A program made the position numbers and the translations under genes. A stretch of 64,000 bases of DNA, taken from NCBI GenBank assembly GCA_023374045.1, contig CM041783.1:121025503-121089502 (forward strand). The letters are read 5' to 3'. Under the pieces are notes generated by a model that was not told the origin of the DNA, did no database searches, and was given only the letters and a program-made list of their open reading frames with translations. This document shows positions 9,709-22,087 of the stretch, piece by piece (positions within the stretch are counted from its first letter, which is position 1; every line of letters starts with the position of its first letter). This stretch comes from Limonium bicolor (lineage: Eukaryota > Streptophyta > Magnoliopsida > Caryophyllales > Plumbaginaceae).

Positions 9709-12700
9709 TGTAACACCCCAACCGCTAATCCTTCCATTATCTTCTAATCATTCCCATAATTACCTTACTCGCAGCGGAATACTTACTTACTCCCGGCGGG
9801 TGATACAACGCCGTTAACCATCCAAGGTTAACCAGGCTACTGCTACTTACCGTATCGGTCTGACGATTAGAATAACTGAATACATACTACTTACTTACAA
9901 TACCAAATACTTACATACGTTTGATTACCGAGTATCCAAAAGATATGAATTACATTCCAAGACTATTCCAAAAATTTAGAGTTTGTACAACTACTCCATT
10001 CTATCCAATCATGAATTCATTATCCAAAAAGGTGTACCACATGGTACACCGACTACTCAAAAGGCTTTAGCCGTGTACAACTCGGTACACTATTCCAATC
10101 TACTAACTACCCCAAAAAGCATTCAACCCGGTCCTTACTTGACCATCACGCCTCGCGGGTACCTGTAGAATAAAAACATTCCCCCTAGGGGGTCAGCTTA
10201 CGCTGCATATGATAACCGCATACCCCGCGTACTAGCGAGGGTACGCCAACTAATTGGTCGAATACATGCGGTTCGTTTCATTCATACATACATACATGCT
10301 CATACTCAATACAATACAATTCCATACATTTATTTCACATGGCATACATACATTCATACATGCAAGGAGACATACAAGTCAACCGTTATTGCTTACCGAA
10401 TACTCACTGCATTACGGAGATACAATTCTCCAATACATACCAAGGTCTGGTTAGCTTCATTACACACCCGGGTTAATCGGGTGTTCAATACTCTTTTACT
10501 CAAGGTCAATGACTTACAACAGTCAAGACCGATACACATACAATACTTACTTCTTACTTACTTTACTCAAGTCAAGTCGGTATGACCTCCGGGCAGGGAT
10601 TACTACATCCCACCACCGGGCTTTAGGGTGGCCCACTAATCCAGGATGCTACCCATTAAAGGGGATTGGTCCATGGAAAAGATTACAGCCAGGATTCGGA
10701 TCCAACCTCTTGTGTTTCCTTATCCTCACGCGTGGCCGAAACTATATCGGACTTCTACTCATTCCATTTTACTCATTACTCAAGTTAGGAGTTAGTATGT
10801 TAGGAATTAGTAGAAGTCATTACTACCTTCCCATACATCAATACAATACACAAGTACTCATCATGTACACATACACTTCATTCTCATTCATTCATTTCAT
10901 GAATTATACAAACTAACTGTTCAAGAAGATACAACAAGAACAAAATAGTTCAAACACAGCTAAGTGCAATATAAGTCCGATTCGTGCATTTATCTTATTG
11001 GTGATCACATAAGCACACAAATCGGGGTAACCAAGTTAGGATACAGGGCATGAAGAAATCATACCGTACACCGTCGTTTTCATACTACCGGGTCCTTTGA
11101 TGATCAACTATTTGATTCCTATACATACATGAAGTAGTATGATCAATGGTCTATTATTGATCTATCTTACTCCTTCATTGATACTTTCAATGTATACTTA
11201 CTACTTCATTACTTTCTCACTTGATTATAAAACCATTCTTTTCTTTACTACTTCTTGAATTTGTTGCCTTACTCATTTACTTACTTTCTTACCATTACTA
11301 CTTCATTCATGGTGTGCTACTACATATATATGCTTATATGTATATAGGCATATATATACATATGATTACTATAATCATATAATAAATTTTTTTTTTTTGA
11401 CTCGACCAAACTTGCAAGTCCGGTCGCAAGTCCGGTCGATTCCAGTAGCTCACATTACGGGAAAATCTTCTGGTCCGACCAAACTTGCAAGTCCGGTCGC
11501 AAGTCCGGTCCATTCCAGAAGGTTTCTGCCGGGGAATTTTCTGGTCCGACCGAACTTGCATGTCCGGTCGCAAGTCCGGTCTATTCCAGAAGGTTTCAGA
11601 CGGGAAAGTTTTCTGGTCCGACCGAACTTGCATGTCCAGTCGCAAGTCCGGTCTATTCCAGAAGGTTTCAGACGGGAAAGTTTTCTGGCTCGACCGAACT
11701 TGCAAGTCCGGTCGCAAGTCTGGTCCATCCCAGAAGGTTTTCATCTTTGTGATTCTGGGCTCAACCGAACTTGCAAGTCCGGTCCAGCCCAGTACTTCAG
11801 TTTTAAAATCTGTTTTCAGTTGGTTTCTTTACCCATTGTTTCCCCAATCTTTACCAATACTTCCCCACATGATCTAGCCTAATTAAGCCCTCTAAATCAC
11901 CTTGGTTCATCCACCAAAACTTACTACCCAATCCTACATACATTCACTTACACATTTTTCCTCACTTCTTCTCAACACTTATACTAGTTTTTACTCTTCT
12001 AATGCTACAGATTTTTAAACTCCCTCTTTATGCTACAGATTTCACTCAAACTTCTAACCTCCATTACTCCTTCAACTAATGCTATTCCTAGCATCCAAAA
12101 TATTACTTTGCATCCTATATCTTCACATTACCTAAACCCTTTTCAAATCTGTTTTAAGATACTACACTAGTCATTTTTAACCTCTTCAAATACACTTAGT
12201 TATCACCTAGGTTACTTCCTCTTCTTAAACAACTTAAGTCCTCTCATTCTAAGTAAATTTGACATAGTCTCCCCTATATTTTTAACATTCTCCACACATT
12301 ATTTCAGCTCACACATTCTCATTCTCACAACCTGTTTACTCAAGCCACTATGCTCACATTCACCACTACTACAACAACATATAATTCCTGCACATACACA
12401 TTCAATACCCCATGTTTTCCCAAGCTTTTAAACATCATTTAAAAACTTCAAAACTGTTATAATATCATTCCTCATTATACTACAATATACTTACTACTCT
12501 CATTACTCATCCATACTCATTTTACTACTAAAAACTATTACATTGCTCAATACCAAACTAGTTCAAGGTAAGCACAATTACCTTGTCTTGCTAGTTTTCC
12601 TTTCTTTCCTTTCCTTCTCCTTCCTTCTTTCCTTCTTCTTTGTTCTTCCTCACACAATACACAATGCTACAACCACCATACCAATACACACTAACCATTT

Positions 12701-13381
12701 AGCATTCATTTTATACTAACCCTAGAATCTAGATGTTTTAGGGTTTAGGAATGAGTATTACCTTCCAGTGGATGAATGAAGTTCTTGACTAGCAAGAGAA
12801 CAAGATTCCTAGCCCAAATGAGTAGCCAAAATCGGCTGGAATGCAAGGAGTAAAACAAGACTCACTTTGAATTTTCGTTTTGTATATAAGGACTAGAAAA
12901 AGATAGGTTTTCAAGAATATTTTTACCTCAAAATGACAAGGACGTGAAGGTGCTTCTAATGGTGGTACTCAAGCTTCAAATGCAGCACACCCATGGAGAT
13001 GAAGTTGGTCATTTTCGGTTTTTGAAAGGAGGAAAGTGTTCTCCTTGGTGAGGGGATTTCAATGGTACAATTTTTATTGCATTTGGAGAAGATTTGAGTG
13101 TTCAAAAAGAGGAGAGAAGGTGAGATTTTTGTGTGGGTTCTCAAAACTCCATAGTCATCGCAGGAGGAGGAGAAAAAACAGAAGGAGAGGGGTAGAGAGG
13201 TGAGAGAAATCGTGAGAGAGGAGTGGGGATAGGAGAGAGAGGGTTATTTTTTTCTTTTACTTATTTGTTTGTCTTTTAGCAAATAATAGGGGAATTAAGA
13301 GGATGTGAGAGAGAGCTGGCCGCCCCCCTTACCCACTCACAATCAGTTTTTGTTTTTTTTATTTGCAATGTGGACACATTA
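9709..13381 (-). mobile_element. Truncated old LTR of a Tekay-like gypsy family
   Basis: It starts TGTAACACCCCAACCGCTAA and follows the same landmark order as the LTRs at 13382 and 23792, but diverged: the palindrome GGTGTACC..GGTACACC near 10030, a CCCCTAGGGG block near 10180, a hairpin array at 11401-11791, then AG-rich sequence. It breaks off in GCAATGTGGACACATTA, equivalent to a point about 350 bp short of the LTR end, exactly where the 13382 element begins. The missing piece does not reappear after 27660. The orientation is minus, because the starting TGTAACACC is the reverse complement of the 3' terminus. Confidence 0.85.
11401..11791. repeat. Hairpin-forming tandem array in the old LTR
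   Basis: About six units of roughly 65-75 bp. Each carries ACTTGCAAGTCCGGTCGCAA-type palindromic sequence followed by a linker ending near ATTCCAGAAGG. It is homologous to the arrays at 14991 and 25420 but with ACCGAACTTGC instead of ACCGGACTTGC. Long open frames on both strands here come from the repeat and are not genes. Confidence 0.85.
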
Positions 13382-16300
13382 TGTACCCCCCAACCGTTAA
13401 TCCTATGCTTACCGTCTAATCGTCCTGTTAATTCTATGAGTTCGCAGCGGAAGAATACTACTTACTTACTACGGCGGGTGAAACAATGCCGCTAACCCCA
13501 CCCATACGGCTAGCAAGGCTACTAATACTTACAGTGACGGTCTGATGCCATAGATACCGAGCTACTAAAACAAACTCACCAATTACAAATACATTCACTA
13601 CCAAAGGATTACCGAGTATTGAAGTGCATTCATTACAACCTTCCAAGTTTCCCAAAAGAATGAGTATCTACCAACTACTCATCTATACCATTCGATCCCT
13701 TCACATATCCCAAAAAGGTGTACCCCATGGTACACCGGCTATTCAAAATCTAAGCCATGTCTACTCAGTACACCGATCTCAAATTCATTGTTTACATACA
13801 AAAAATACAAGAAATTAAACTAAGTCTTCATCAGCTTCACCCTTCTCTTGCACCTGCATTATATTAAAAATGGTGCCCCAAGGGGCTCAGCAAATTGCTG
13901 CGCATAAACTCCGCATATACCGATTGCTAGCAAGGGTACCCGACTAATTGGCGACCGCTAAATGCTTGTTTCATTACTCATACATACATGCTTTACATAC
14001 AAACATACATACCATTACAATCATCATTCACTTCAAGCAACAATACAATAGATTCACAATACTACTACCTTCACAAGGTTAGCCAAATTGTGCATCCGGG
14101 TTAATCGGAATGCATATTACTCTTTTACTCATTACTTACTCTTCTTCTTACTTACAATTACTTACTTCCTTTTTACTTTACTTACTCATTCTTACTTACT
14201 TACTTATACTCAAGTCAAGTCGTCGGGACCTCCGGCCTTGGGACTACACCGTCCCCACATCCGGATTTACTTGACTCACTAATCCGGGATGCTACCCACT
14301 TAAGGGATTTGGGCCGCGGACCAGTTTAAGAGTCAGGAATTGGAGCCAACCTCTCGTGACTCCGCATCCTCACGCGTGGCCGAAACTATATATCGGACTT
14401 CTACTCATTCCAATTTAATTGCCAATTTAAGTTAGGAGTTAGCTTGTTAGGAATAAGTTAGAAGTCCATTCATAAACATATTCGGTCACAGTACAATACA
14501 ACACACATACACACATTCTATCATCCATACATTTCATGAATTATACAACTAGATTTAAGAAAATATACATCATACAACACTACATATTCACAAGTAAGCA
14601 TATTACTCCGATTCGTGCATTTATCTTTATTGGTGATCAATTAGCACACACACACAAATCAGAGTAGCCCTGATAGCATTCGGGGCATGAGGAATCCATC
14701 CGTTCACCGTTCCGTAATTCCAAACGTCCTTCCGGTGTCACAATCAAATCCTCTCATATACATACAATTAATGATTAATCTAACTATCATTACCTAACCA
14801 TACTCACTATGTCCTTATACTTCTTACATTTGTTCTTTACTTACTTACTTTTTCCTTTACTTGTTTTACTTCTTCTTACTTAACTTGGCATGCTTTCATG
14901 CATGTACATATACCTATATGTATGGGTATACATATACATATATATATAACAATTACTATTTAATTTAAAATATTTTTTTTTTTTTGTCAGGACCGGACTT
15001 GTGCGACCGACCCTGGGCAAGTCCGGTCCATTCCAGTAAGTTTCTTCGGGAAAATTTTTGGTCCGACCGGACTTGCATGTCCGGTCGCAAGTCCGGTCGA
15101 TTCCAGTAACATTCTTACGGAAAATTTTCTTCTCGACCGGACTTGCAAGTCCGGTCGCAAGTCCGGTGATTACAACCCGATTCCAGTAGCATACCGAGGG
15201 AAATTTTTCTGCTCGACCGGACTTGCATGTCCGGTCGCAAGTCCGGTCGATTCCAGTAGCTTTCTGACGGGAAAATTTTCTGCTCGACCGGACTTGCATG
15301 TCCGGTCGCAAGTCCGGTCGATTCCAGTAGCTTTCCCCGTCTTTGTAAATCTGGGCACGACCGGACTTGCAAGTCCGGTCGCAAGTCCGGTCCGGCCCAG
15401 TATTTGCATTTTAATTTCTGTTTTCAATCCTCTCTTTCACCCATTACTTCCCCATTGTTCCTACACTTATTCCCACATGTTATAACACTAATTACACCTC
15501 CTAATACACCTTAGTTCATTCATTAACTCCTTACACATTTCTACACTTATTCACTCACATAATTTTCCAAGTTTCACTCAACACTTACACTCGTTTCTTC
15601 TCTAGTTCCATTATGCTACAGATTTTAGTCTAACTCTCTCCCAACTACAACTCCCTCTTCTAATGTCAATTCTAACACCTCTTATACATTATACTATGTT
15701 AGCTTCTCCTACAACTTATCTTCTATCTCCTTAACAAATCTGTTACAAACTCTTCATTCACCTAGTTTAAATTAATTCTAAGTGTTCTAATCCTAGGTAA
15801 ATTTTGCCATAGTCTCTCTTGTATTTCTATGCACTCACCACATGGTCTAGTTCATATTTTAACACTTATCTCACCTGTTACAATAACATCAAAACACAAG
15901 CTCCCATACACAACTACTAATACCAAATACACTACAAAATTTCCTGCACATTACTTCTCATTTCCCAATCTGTTTAACAAGTTTTAAAATGTTCTTTAAG
16001 GTTTAAAACCTTGTTTTCTCTATACACATTACACTACTATCGCATTGTCATTTTCATTACTTACTTCAAACTTCTAAAAACTGTTACATACCAATATACA
16101 CAAGGTTACACAATGGCATTCTTACCTTGCTTTTCTCTAGCTTTTCTTTCTCTCCTTCCTTCTTCTCTCTTTCGGTTTTGCAAACTCAACAAATCTAACA
16201 TAATCACCCATACATAAATACACATTCAATACTAAAACTAAACTTAGACATCATTTAAGTTCTACTACACATTCTAGGGTTTAGGATTTATATTACCTTG

Positions 16301-17258
16301 CAAGGGTTTATGAAGTACTTGGAATGGTTCAAGAACAAGCTTTTCCACCTTCCAAAAGAGCCCAAAAATCGGCTGGTACAAGAGGCAAACAAGGGTTTCA
16401 CTAGAATTTTCGTTTTGCCCATAAGACAAGAAAAACGAAGGAGTTTGAAAGAGATTTTTACCTCAAAAGAACAAGGAGACCAAGGTGGCTCCAATGGTGG
16501 TGTTGAAACTTCAAATGGGATATACCCACAAAATCGAAAATGCTTGTTTTTGGATTTTGGAAAGATGGAAGTGTAGCTCTTGGAGAGAGGAACACAATGG
16601 TGGTGTTTTTATAATTTTTGGAGAATGTATGAGGGAGTTACAAAGGAGAGAAGTGGTGGTTTTGTGTGGGTTTCTTCAAATCCCCATTAATGTCGCATGG
16701 AGGGAGGAGAAGAAGAAAAGAGAGAAGAATGAGGAGGGGCTGCTCCACGTGAGGGAAAAGAGAATGGGAAGAGGGAGAATATGTGTGAGTGGGTAGTTTT
16801 AATTATTTTTGTTTGTTTGTAAATAGAGGAGTGTGTGAGAGAGGGGTGTGGGGAGGGTCCAAATCGGACACAGCACACACACACAATCACTTTTGCTTTT
16901 TAATTTTCAAATTGGACACATAACTCTTGGTTATTTATACTTCTACCCCACAACTTCCCGTTTTTGACAGTTTTTACTAATCTCTCGTTTTCTTGATTTT
17001 ATTGGTTCTAAAGCTTCACTAATATTTATTAATGATTATTTAGTTGACCAAAATTGTTACGAGTCTATTTGACCCGCTTAAAGACACGTTTTCCCGGTTA
17101 CCTCGAAAAACGCGCTTTAAGGTTCGTTAGTGATTTTAATCCATTTTAAGGATCCGTTTTCTTCGGGATTTGTTCCCTAATAATTATTTATACTTAATTA
17201 AGCTTCTAAATTACTTATTAGCCTAATTAATCGCTATTTTTAAATACGGGGTATTTCA
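13382..17258 (-). repeat. 3' LTR of the chromovirus
   Basis: 3877 bp, ending GGGGTATTTCA next to the polypurine tract. Its other end is mutated (TGTACCCCCC instead of TGTAACACCCC). It contains GGTGTACCCC..GGTACACC near 13713, the GCCCCAAGGGGC block near 13875, and the hairpin array at 14991-15400. Short frames within it (for example 16298-16796) have no recognisable domain. Confidence 0.95.
14991..15400. repeat. Hairpin-forming tandem array in the 3' LTR
   Basis: Six units of about 70 bp. Each starts with the palindrome CCGGACTTGCAAGTCCGG or its variant with CATG at the centre, followed by TCGCAAGTCCGGTCGATTCC and a linker of about 30 bp. It is preceded by a T-run. The third unit has a short insertion relative to the copy in the 5' LTR. 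Confidence 0.95.
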
Positions 17259-17275
17259 ATCTACCCCCCTTAAGA
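17259..17275 (-). other. Polypurine tract of the chromovirus
   Basis: On the minus strand the bases read TTAAGGGGGGTAGAT directly before the LTR start TGAAATACC. This is the normal position and composition for the primer of plus-strand DNA synthesis. Confidence 0.9.
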
Positions 17276-17618
17276 AACTTTGCCCTCAAAGTTGCTCAAG
17301 GTTAATAGTTTCAGTATTCTACTCATTAGGCAAACCAATTGTCCTAATGTGTCTTACTACACCTATGAGGTGTTTACTTCATTCACATTGTAAGCATACA
17401 CAATTCAAGTACAATACACCATTCACAATTCACATACAACAATGCTCATTCTCGTTCATTACATACCACAATACACATACATCATTCCATTCACGATACA
17501 TTACACCATACATTGCACGCACATCGTTCTCCTACTCATACACATACATACCAATTCACTTGCACTACATGTGCCATACAAAATGCAATGCTTACCCCGA
17601 AGCAATGCAAAGCAAAGG

Positions 17619-17653
17619 GCTCTACCCCCTTAAAAGGGGTACGACCCGTACCC
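17619..17653 (-). other. Second polypurine-like palindromic tract just after pol
   Basis: CCCCCTTAAAAGGGG, reading CCCCTTTTAAGGGGGTAG on the minus strand, lies about 20-50 bp downstream of the pol stop. It resembles the terminal polypurine tract. A near-identical block occurs at 34252-34287 in the LARD-like element, so the block is conserved between families. Whether it primes DNA synthesis is not known. Confidence 0.5.
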
Positions 17654-17674
17654 GTATATTACATGCTAGACTAT

Positions 17675-18057
17675 CTAGTCTATGAATAACTGTGGATACT
17701 TAGCCTTCATGGCATCTTCCAACTCCCATGTCGCTTCTTCGACATCATGGTTAGACCATAGGACCTTCACCATTCGTATAGACTTATGGCGAGTGTCTCT
17801 GGTCTTCCTATCAAGGATTCTCACTGGGGTTTCGACATATCTCATGTTTGGCTCAATGGATAGTCTTTCGGGCTCCAACACATGAGAAGGATCAGCCATA
17901 TACTTCTTGAGTTGTGACACATGAAATACATCATGGACACGTCCCAAGTCCTCAGGTAGTGCTAGCCTGTAGGCTACTGAACCAACTCTTTCGGTGATAG
18001 TGTACGGCCCTACAAATTTTGGGCTTAGCTTGCCCTTCTGACCAAATCTGAAGACAC
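17675..18057 (-). pseudogene. pol: pol 3' end: GPY/F motif and chromodomain (frameshifted from integrase)
   Basis: This frame holds the integrase C-terminal GPY/F segment (KFVGPYTITERV), the conserved HDVFHVSQLKKY, and a chromodomain-like tail (VRILDRKTRDTR, then VKVLWSNHDVEEATWELED), ending KYPQLFID and TAA at 17675. Chromodomains at this place define chromoviruses and are thought to steer integration to particular chromatin. It is separated from the upstream integrase frame by a single-base loss near 18057, after the residues FLRVSPMK, so it is not translated in frame in this copy. Confidence 0.9.
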
Positions 18058-19116
18058 CTTCATAGGTGAAACTCGCAAGAACACTTGGTCGCCCACGGCG
18101 AACTCAAGGTCGCGTCGTCTCACATCCGCATAGGATTTCTGTCTATCTTGGGCTGCCTTCATATTGGCTCTAATCTGTTGCACTTCGGCTTGTACTTGCT
18201 CAAGGTACTCCGGTCCTATGATGACCGCTTCGCTCGACTCATCCCAACACAAAGGTGTACGGCAAGGTCTACCGTATAGAGCTTGGAAAGGCGACATCTT
18301 AATCGAGGCGTGATAACTATTATTATACGAGAACTCGATAAGATGAAGCTTATCTAACCAACTCCCCTGAAAGTCTAAGGCACATGCCCGAAGCATGTCC
18401 TCCAGTGTCTGGATGGTCCTTTCTGTCTGACCGTCGGTCTGAGGATGGAAGGCGGTACTCAGCTTCAATTCTGTACCCAGCGCTTCCCTTGTAGCTTTCC
18501 AGTATCTCGAAAGAAATCTGGTGTCGCGGTCGGACTATTTTTTAGGGACTCCGTGATGTCTGATAATCTCCTTATCGAATAGCTCTGCGAGCTTTACTAC
18601 CTTCCAGGTGTCCTTCATCGGTATGAATCGGGCAACCTTGGTAAGGCGATCAACTACAACCCAGATCATGTTGAGTCCTCCCCTAGCAGGTGGGAGTCCT
18701 ACAACAAAATCCATGGAGATATCATGAAATTTCCATTCCGGAACTGGCATCGATTGTACCATTCCGCCCGGTCTACGGTGTTCAAATTTCACCTTCTGAC
18801 ATGTTAAGCATCTCAATACAAATTCTGTCACATCTGACTTCATCCCAGACCACCAGAAGTACCTCTTCATGTCTTTGTACATCTTGGAGGCTCCCGGATG
18901 GACTGATAATGTAGAACTATGTGACTCTCGCAGGATGCGATCCCTTAGCTCTGCATTGCTTCGGGGGACGCATAGCCTGCCATTCAACCGAATCAAACCA
19001 TCTTCGTGTAGTTTGAAGTCATACTTTTTCTTCTCAAATGTACCATTTTCGATCTTTTGTCTGATTTCGGTTAGGTAAGGGTCGCTCAACTGAGCATCTC
19101 GCACCTCGTCAACCAA
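18025..19116 (-). pseudogene. pol: pol: integrase (one in-frame stop)
   Basis: The zinc-binding HHCC region is intact (ESHSS..HPGASKMY..CLTCQ). The catalytic core has its first Asp in MDFVVGLP, the second in SDRD, and the Glu in QTERT exactly 35 residues after the second Asp, so the D,D-35-E set is present. A TAG codon at 18535-18537 interrupts the frame between PKK and SDRD, before the second catalytic Asp; the frame is otherwise continuous to about 18057. Integrase inserts the cDNA into chromosomes. The upstream junction with RNase H (near 19130) is also frameshifted. Confidence 0.95.
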
Positions 19117-19117
19117 G

Positions 19118-19620
19118 CTAGAAGAAGCGAGTAGCGAATGGCGAGTGTGCTCGACGGCTCAGGGCGTCGGCTACCACATTAGCCTTCCCTTCCTTATACT
19201 GCAGATTAATGTCGTAATCTGAGAGGAATTCCATCCATCTTCTTTGTCTCAAGTTGAGTTCTTTCTGAGTAAATACATACTGTAAGCTTTTGTGATCGGA
19301 GTAGATGGTGATGCTTACCCCATAGAGATAGTGTCGCCATATCTTCAAGGCGAAGACAATGGCTCCTAACTCTAAGTCGTGAGTTGGGTAATTCTCCTCA
19401 TGTTTCTTCAGCTGGCGGGAGGCATAAGCAACAACCTTGCCATGCTGCATGAGTACGCATCCCATTCCTTTGCCTGACGCATCACAGTACACCTCAAATC
19501 CCTCTGTGCCCTCTGGAAGAGTAAGGACGGGCGCTGAGGTCAATGAGTCTTTCAGCTTCTGAAATGATAGCTCGCACTCGTCTGTCCATACAAACGGTGC
19601 ATCCTTCTCTTCATCAATGT
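19118..19620 (-). pseudogene. pol: pol: RNase H and connection region (frameshifted)
   Basis: The typical gypsy RNase H signature is readable: [66 protein letters not shown] and VADALSRR. The four acidic catalytic residues lie in YCDAS, HDLEL, YSDH and VADALS. The correct frame starts after a one-base frameshift near 19610, just downstream of the RT conserved KVAKPMTTL, and is lost again near 19130. Confidence 0.93.
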
Positions 19621-21138
19621 AGTCATGGGCTTGGCGACTTTCGAGAAGTCCCTTACAAATCTCCGGTAGTAACCGGCTAGACCAAGAAAGCTCCTAATGT
19701 CGGTAACAGTCTTGGGTCTAGGCCATGATCGTACAGCTTCTACTTTAGAAGGGTCAACTGAGATACCTGCGCTCGAGATGACATGACCAAGGAATGATAC
19801 CTGATCTAGCCAGAACTCGCATTTGGAGAACTTCGCATACAGCTGGTTCTCGCGCAGTGTCTCTAGCACTTTCCTCAAATGGATTTCATGTTCCTCTGGT
19901 GATTTAGAATATATAAGGATGTCGTCGATGAAGACCACAACCGAAGTGTCTAACTGTTCACTGAATAGTCGATTCATAAGGTCCATGAATTTTGCCGGTG
20001 CGTTTGACAAACCGAATGGCATCACTGTGAATTCGTAGTGGCCATATCTGGTACGGAATGCCGTTTTCTCAATGTCTTGCTCTTTGATTGCAATCTGATG
20101 GTACCCTGAACGGAGGTCGATCTTGGAGAAGACTGAGGCTCCTTTCAACTGGTCGAATAGATCATCAATACGTGGTAGTGGGTATTTATTTTTGACTGTG
20201 ACCGCATTCAGCTCGCGGTAGTCAATGCATAGTCGGAGGCTTCCGTCCTTCTTCTTCACGAAGAGAACCGGTGCTCCCCAGGGTGATACGCTCGGGCGTA
20301 TAAACCCTTTGTCTAGAAGATCTCTCAATTGTTCTTTCAATTCAGTCATTTCAGCAGGTGCCATGCGGTACGGTGCCCTAGCAATGGGACCGGTACCTGG
20401 CAAAAGATCAATTTCGAATTCAACTGCTCTCGGTGGTGGCATGCCGGGTAGCTCCTTAGGGAATACATCTGGGAATTCGGATACAATGGGTACGTCGTCA
20501 CTGAACTCTGGATCTCTTTCCAGGTCTTGTACATAACATAAGTACACTTCTTGGCCCTTTCTGAGCTCCCGGTACATAGCCATAGCAGATATAAGTGTGG
20601 TCGAAGGCTCTCTCGGTCTCTGGCGGTAAGATACAGTAACCCCAGAAGGACTCTTGAGCAGCAGTCGATGCTCGGCGCAGAGGATTCTACCCTTGTGCCG
20701 CTCCAACCAATTCATTCCAATGATTAAGTCGAATCCCAATCCATTGAATTCGATGAAGGAAATGGGAAACGCTTCCTTTTTAATTTCGATGGTGGCTGAT
20801 TGGTAATATTTGGTACACTTTACTCGCTCCTTCGATGGGAGAGTAACCATGAAGTTCGGTATCTCATCCGCATCTAGCTTCAACCTCTTCACAAAGGATG
20901 GTGATACGAAGGTGTGAGAGGCGCCGGAGTCGAATAGCACATTGGCATCAATGCCATTTACTGGGAAGGTTCCCGTTAGAATGGTGCCGCTTCTGCCGGC
21001 TTGTGCTTCGGTGAGGATGCTCAGGTTACCTTCGGTACCGAGTCCACAACCTATTGGATTCACAATTGGATAAGTATTGATGGTGGACACAAGTGGAATT
21101 AAATCAACACTGCTCTTTATTGATAAACCAACCATCAT
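19552..21138 (-). pseudogene. pol: pol: aspartic protease and reverse transcriptase
   Basis: A 528-codon open frame. The protease active site is [12 protein letters not shown] (D70-S71-G72). The reverse transcriptase shows [51 protein letters not shown] (first catalytic Asp, D341), [17 protein letters not shown] and [11 protein letters not shown] (the D405-D406 pair), followed by FLGHVIS and [15 protein letters not shown]. Its last 20 or so residues are out of frame because of the lesion near 19610. The first ATG (21138) is 53 bases beyond the AlkB stop. Catalytic motifs are intact, but the downstream lesions make Pol incomplete, hence the pseudogene label. Confidence 0.95.
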
Positions 21139-21190
21139 ACATGTCGTGTCTCTAATACACGTTACTAATAGATTACATGCTACTATGAAT

Positions 21191-21948
21191 TTAATACTTC
21201 CTAAAGGTAAGGTTCAGGCGTCCTGGTTTCATGTGTGTGGCATTGATTATTGCCGGCGGTGCCGTATTCAACTTGATCTTGTTGATCCCGTGATACAGCA
21301 TCCGTGAGTTTCCACCCATGATGAGGACATCTCCTGATCTCAATACCAATTTCTCTGCGAGGTCCACACGCTTCTGCTCGCTATACAGGAATATGGCGTC
21401 ATCACCAATGGACCAAGACACTACGGGCACTCCTTGTTCAAGAGATTCCGCTGTCTCGTCCTTGTCTTGGTGTAACCCAAGTCGTCCTTCTTTCTCGTAG
21501 AAGTTGACGATACAAAGGTCCGCTTCAAGTGCGGGGATTGGTTCAGGTTCACATTGCTGTGCAAGTTCAACTGCTTGAGTGATGAGGGTCTGAAACTCTG
21601 GTGGTATTGTCGGTGGCGTTGCTCCATCGTGTTGTCGTGTCTCCTGGTATGTCTTGGTATAAGGATTCCAGTCCTTTCCCAAGCACATCATCTTCAGCTT
21701 CATCTTCGCTCCACCGGGGAATTCGGGTGTATAAAATCCACCTTGACCCGTTCCTAGCTCGTTGCATCGTCGAATAATTGAGATTTGCGCTTCGGGTGTC
21801 AGGTATCCCCTTAATAAGATCATACCTGGGCGGATGACCTGACACTGTTCGTTGGTGTAGTCGTTGTTGGTGATGTCGATCTCTTCTTGATCCAAGGTAA
21901 CCGGTATCGGATAACAGATACTAAAGCTTCCTAAGGTTATAAATTCAT
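21191..21948 (-). CDS. AlkB/ALKBH1-type Fe(II)/2-oxoglutarate dioxygenase inside the retrotransposon
   Basis: Open for 252 codons including the stop, from a likely 3' splice site at 21948 to TAA at 21191. It has no obvious own ATG at the front, so it is probably made as the C-terminal part of a gag-linked protein. Numbering from Leu at 21895 as residue 1, the double-stranded beta-helix core shows NFY (131-133), the iron ligands H142 and D144 in LGLHQDKDE, the distal His H202 in RMLYHGI, and the 2-oxoglutarate arginines in RLNLTFRKY (R226, R232). Upstream elements GGFYTPEF and [12 protein letters not shown] also fit plant ALKBH1-like proteins. That family oxidatively removes methyl groups from nucleic acids (roles proposed on DNA 6mA and tRNA m1A). 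Length and ending match the catalytic domain of host ALKBH1, without its N-terminal extension and without introns. The domain lies between the gag zinc knuckles and protease, same strand. The substrate here is unknown. Confidence 0.93.
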
Positions 21949-22087
21949 CTACGGTGAGTACTAGTTTTAACTACTTCATTTCATGCTCAGTACATACTTC
22001 AATTCATTCATTTACTCATGCATTCACTCATACTATTACTCTAATACTTAGACATGCTTCTCAAGGATTCAAGGTTTAGATAATTAC
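21949..22087 (-). other. Putative intron 3, between gag and the AlkB domain (139 bp)
   Basis: The minus-strand donor is CCCAG|GTAATT at 22088/22087 and the acceptor is CACCGTAG|ATGAATTT at 21949/21948. The intervening 139 bp are AT-rich and contain stops in the AlkB frame. Splicing joins a one-base codon remnant to AT, keeping gag and AlkB in the same frame. The pyrimidine tract is weak and a branch site is not obvious, so this intron is less certain than the other two. Confidence 0.55.

Noticed and set aside
11334..11882. Repeat proteins on both strands (RTCKSGR / VRSQVRSIPEGF units), also at 14880-15485 and 25324-25890
   Set aside because: Translations of the LTR hairpin arrays in several frames; the same DNA is open on both strands and lies within LTRs.
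14991..15400. Regular palindromic repeats with linkers, superficially CRISPR-like
   Set aside because: Plant nuclear LTR context, linkers are homologous to one another, no cas genes; it is a tandem LTR array.
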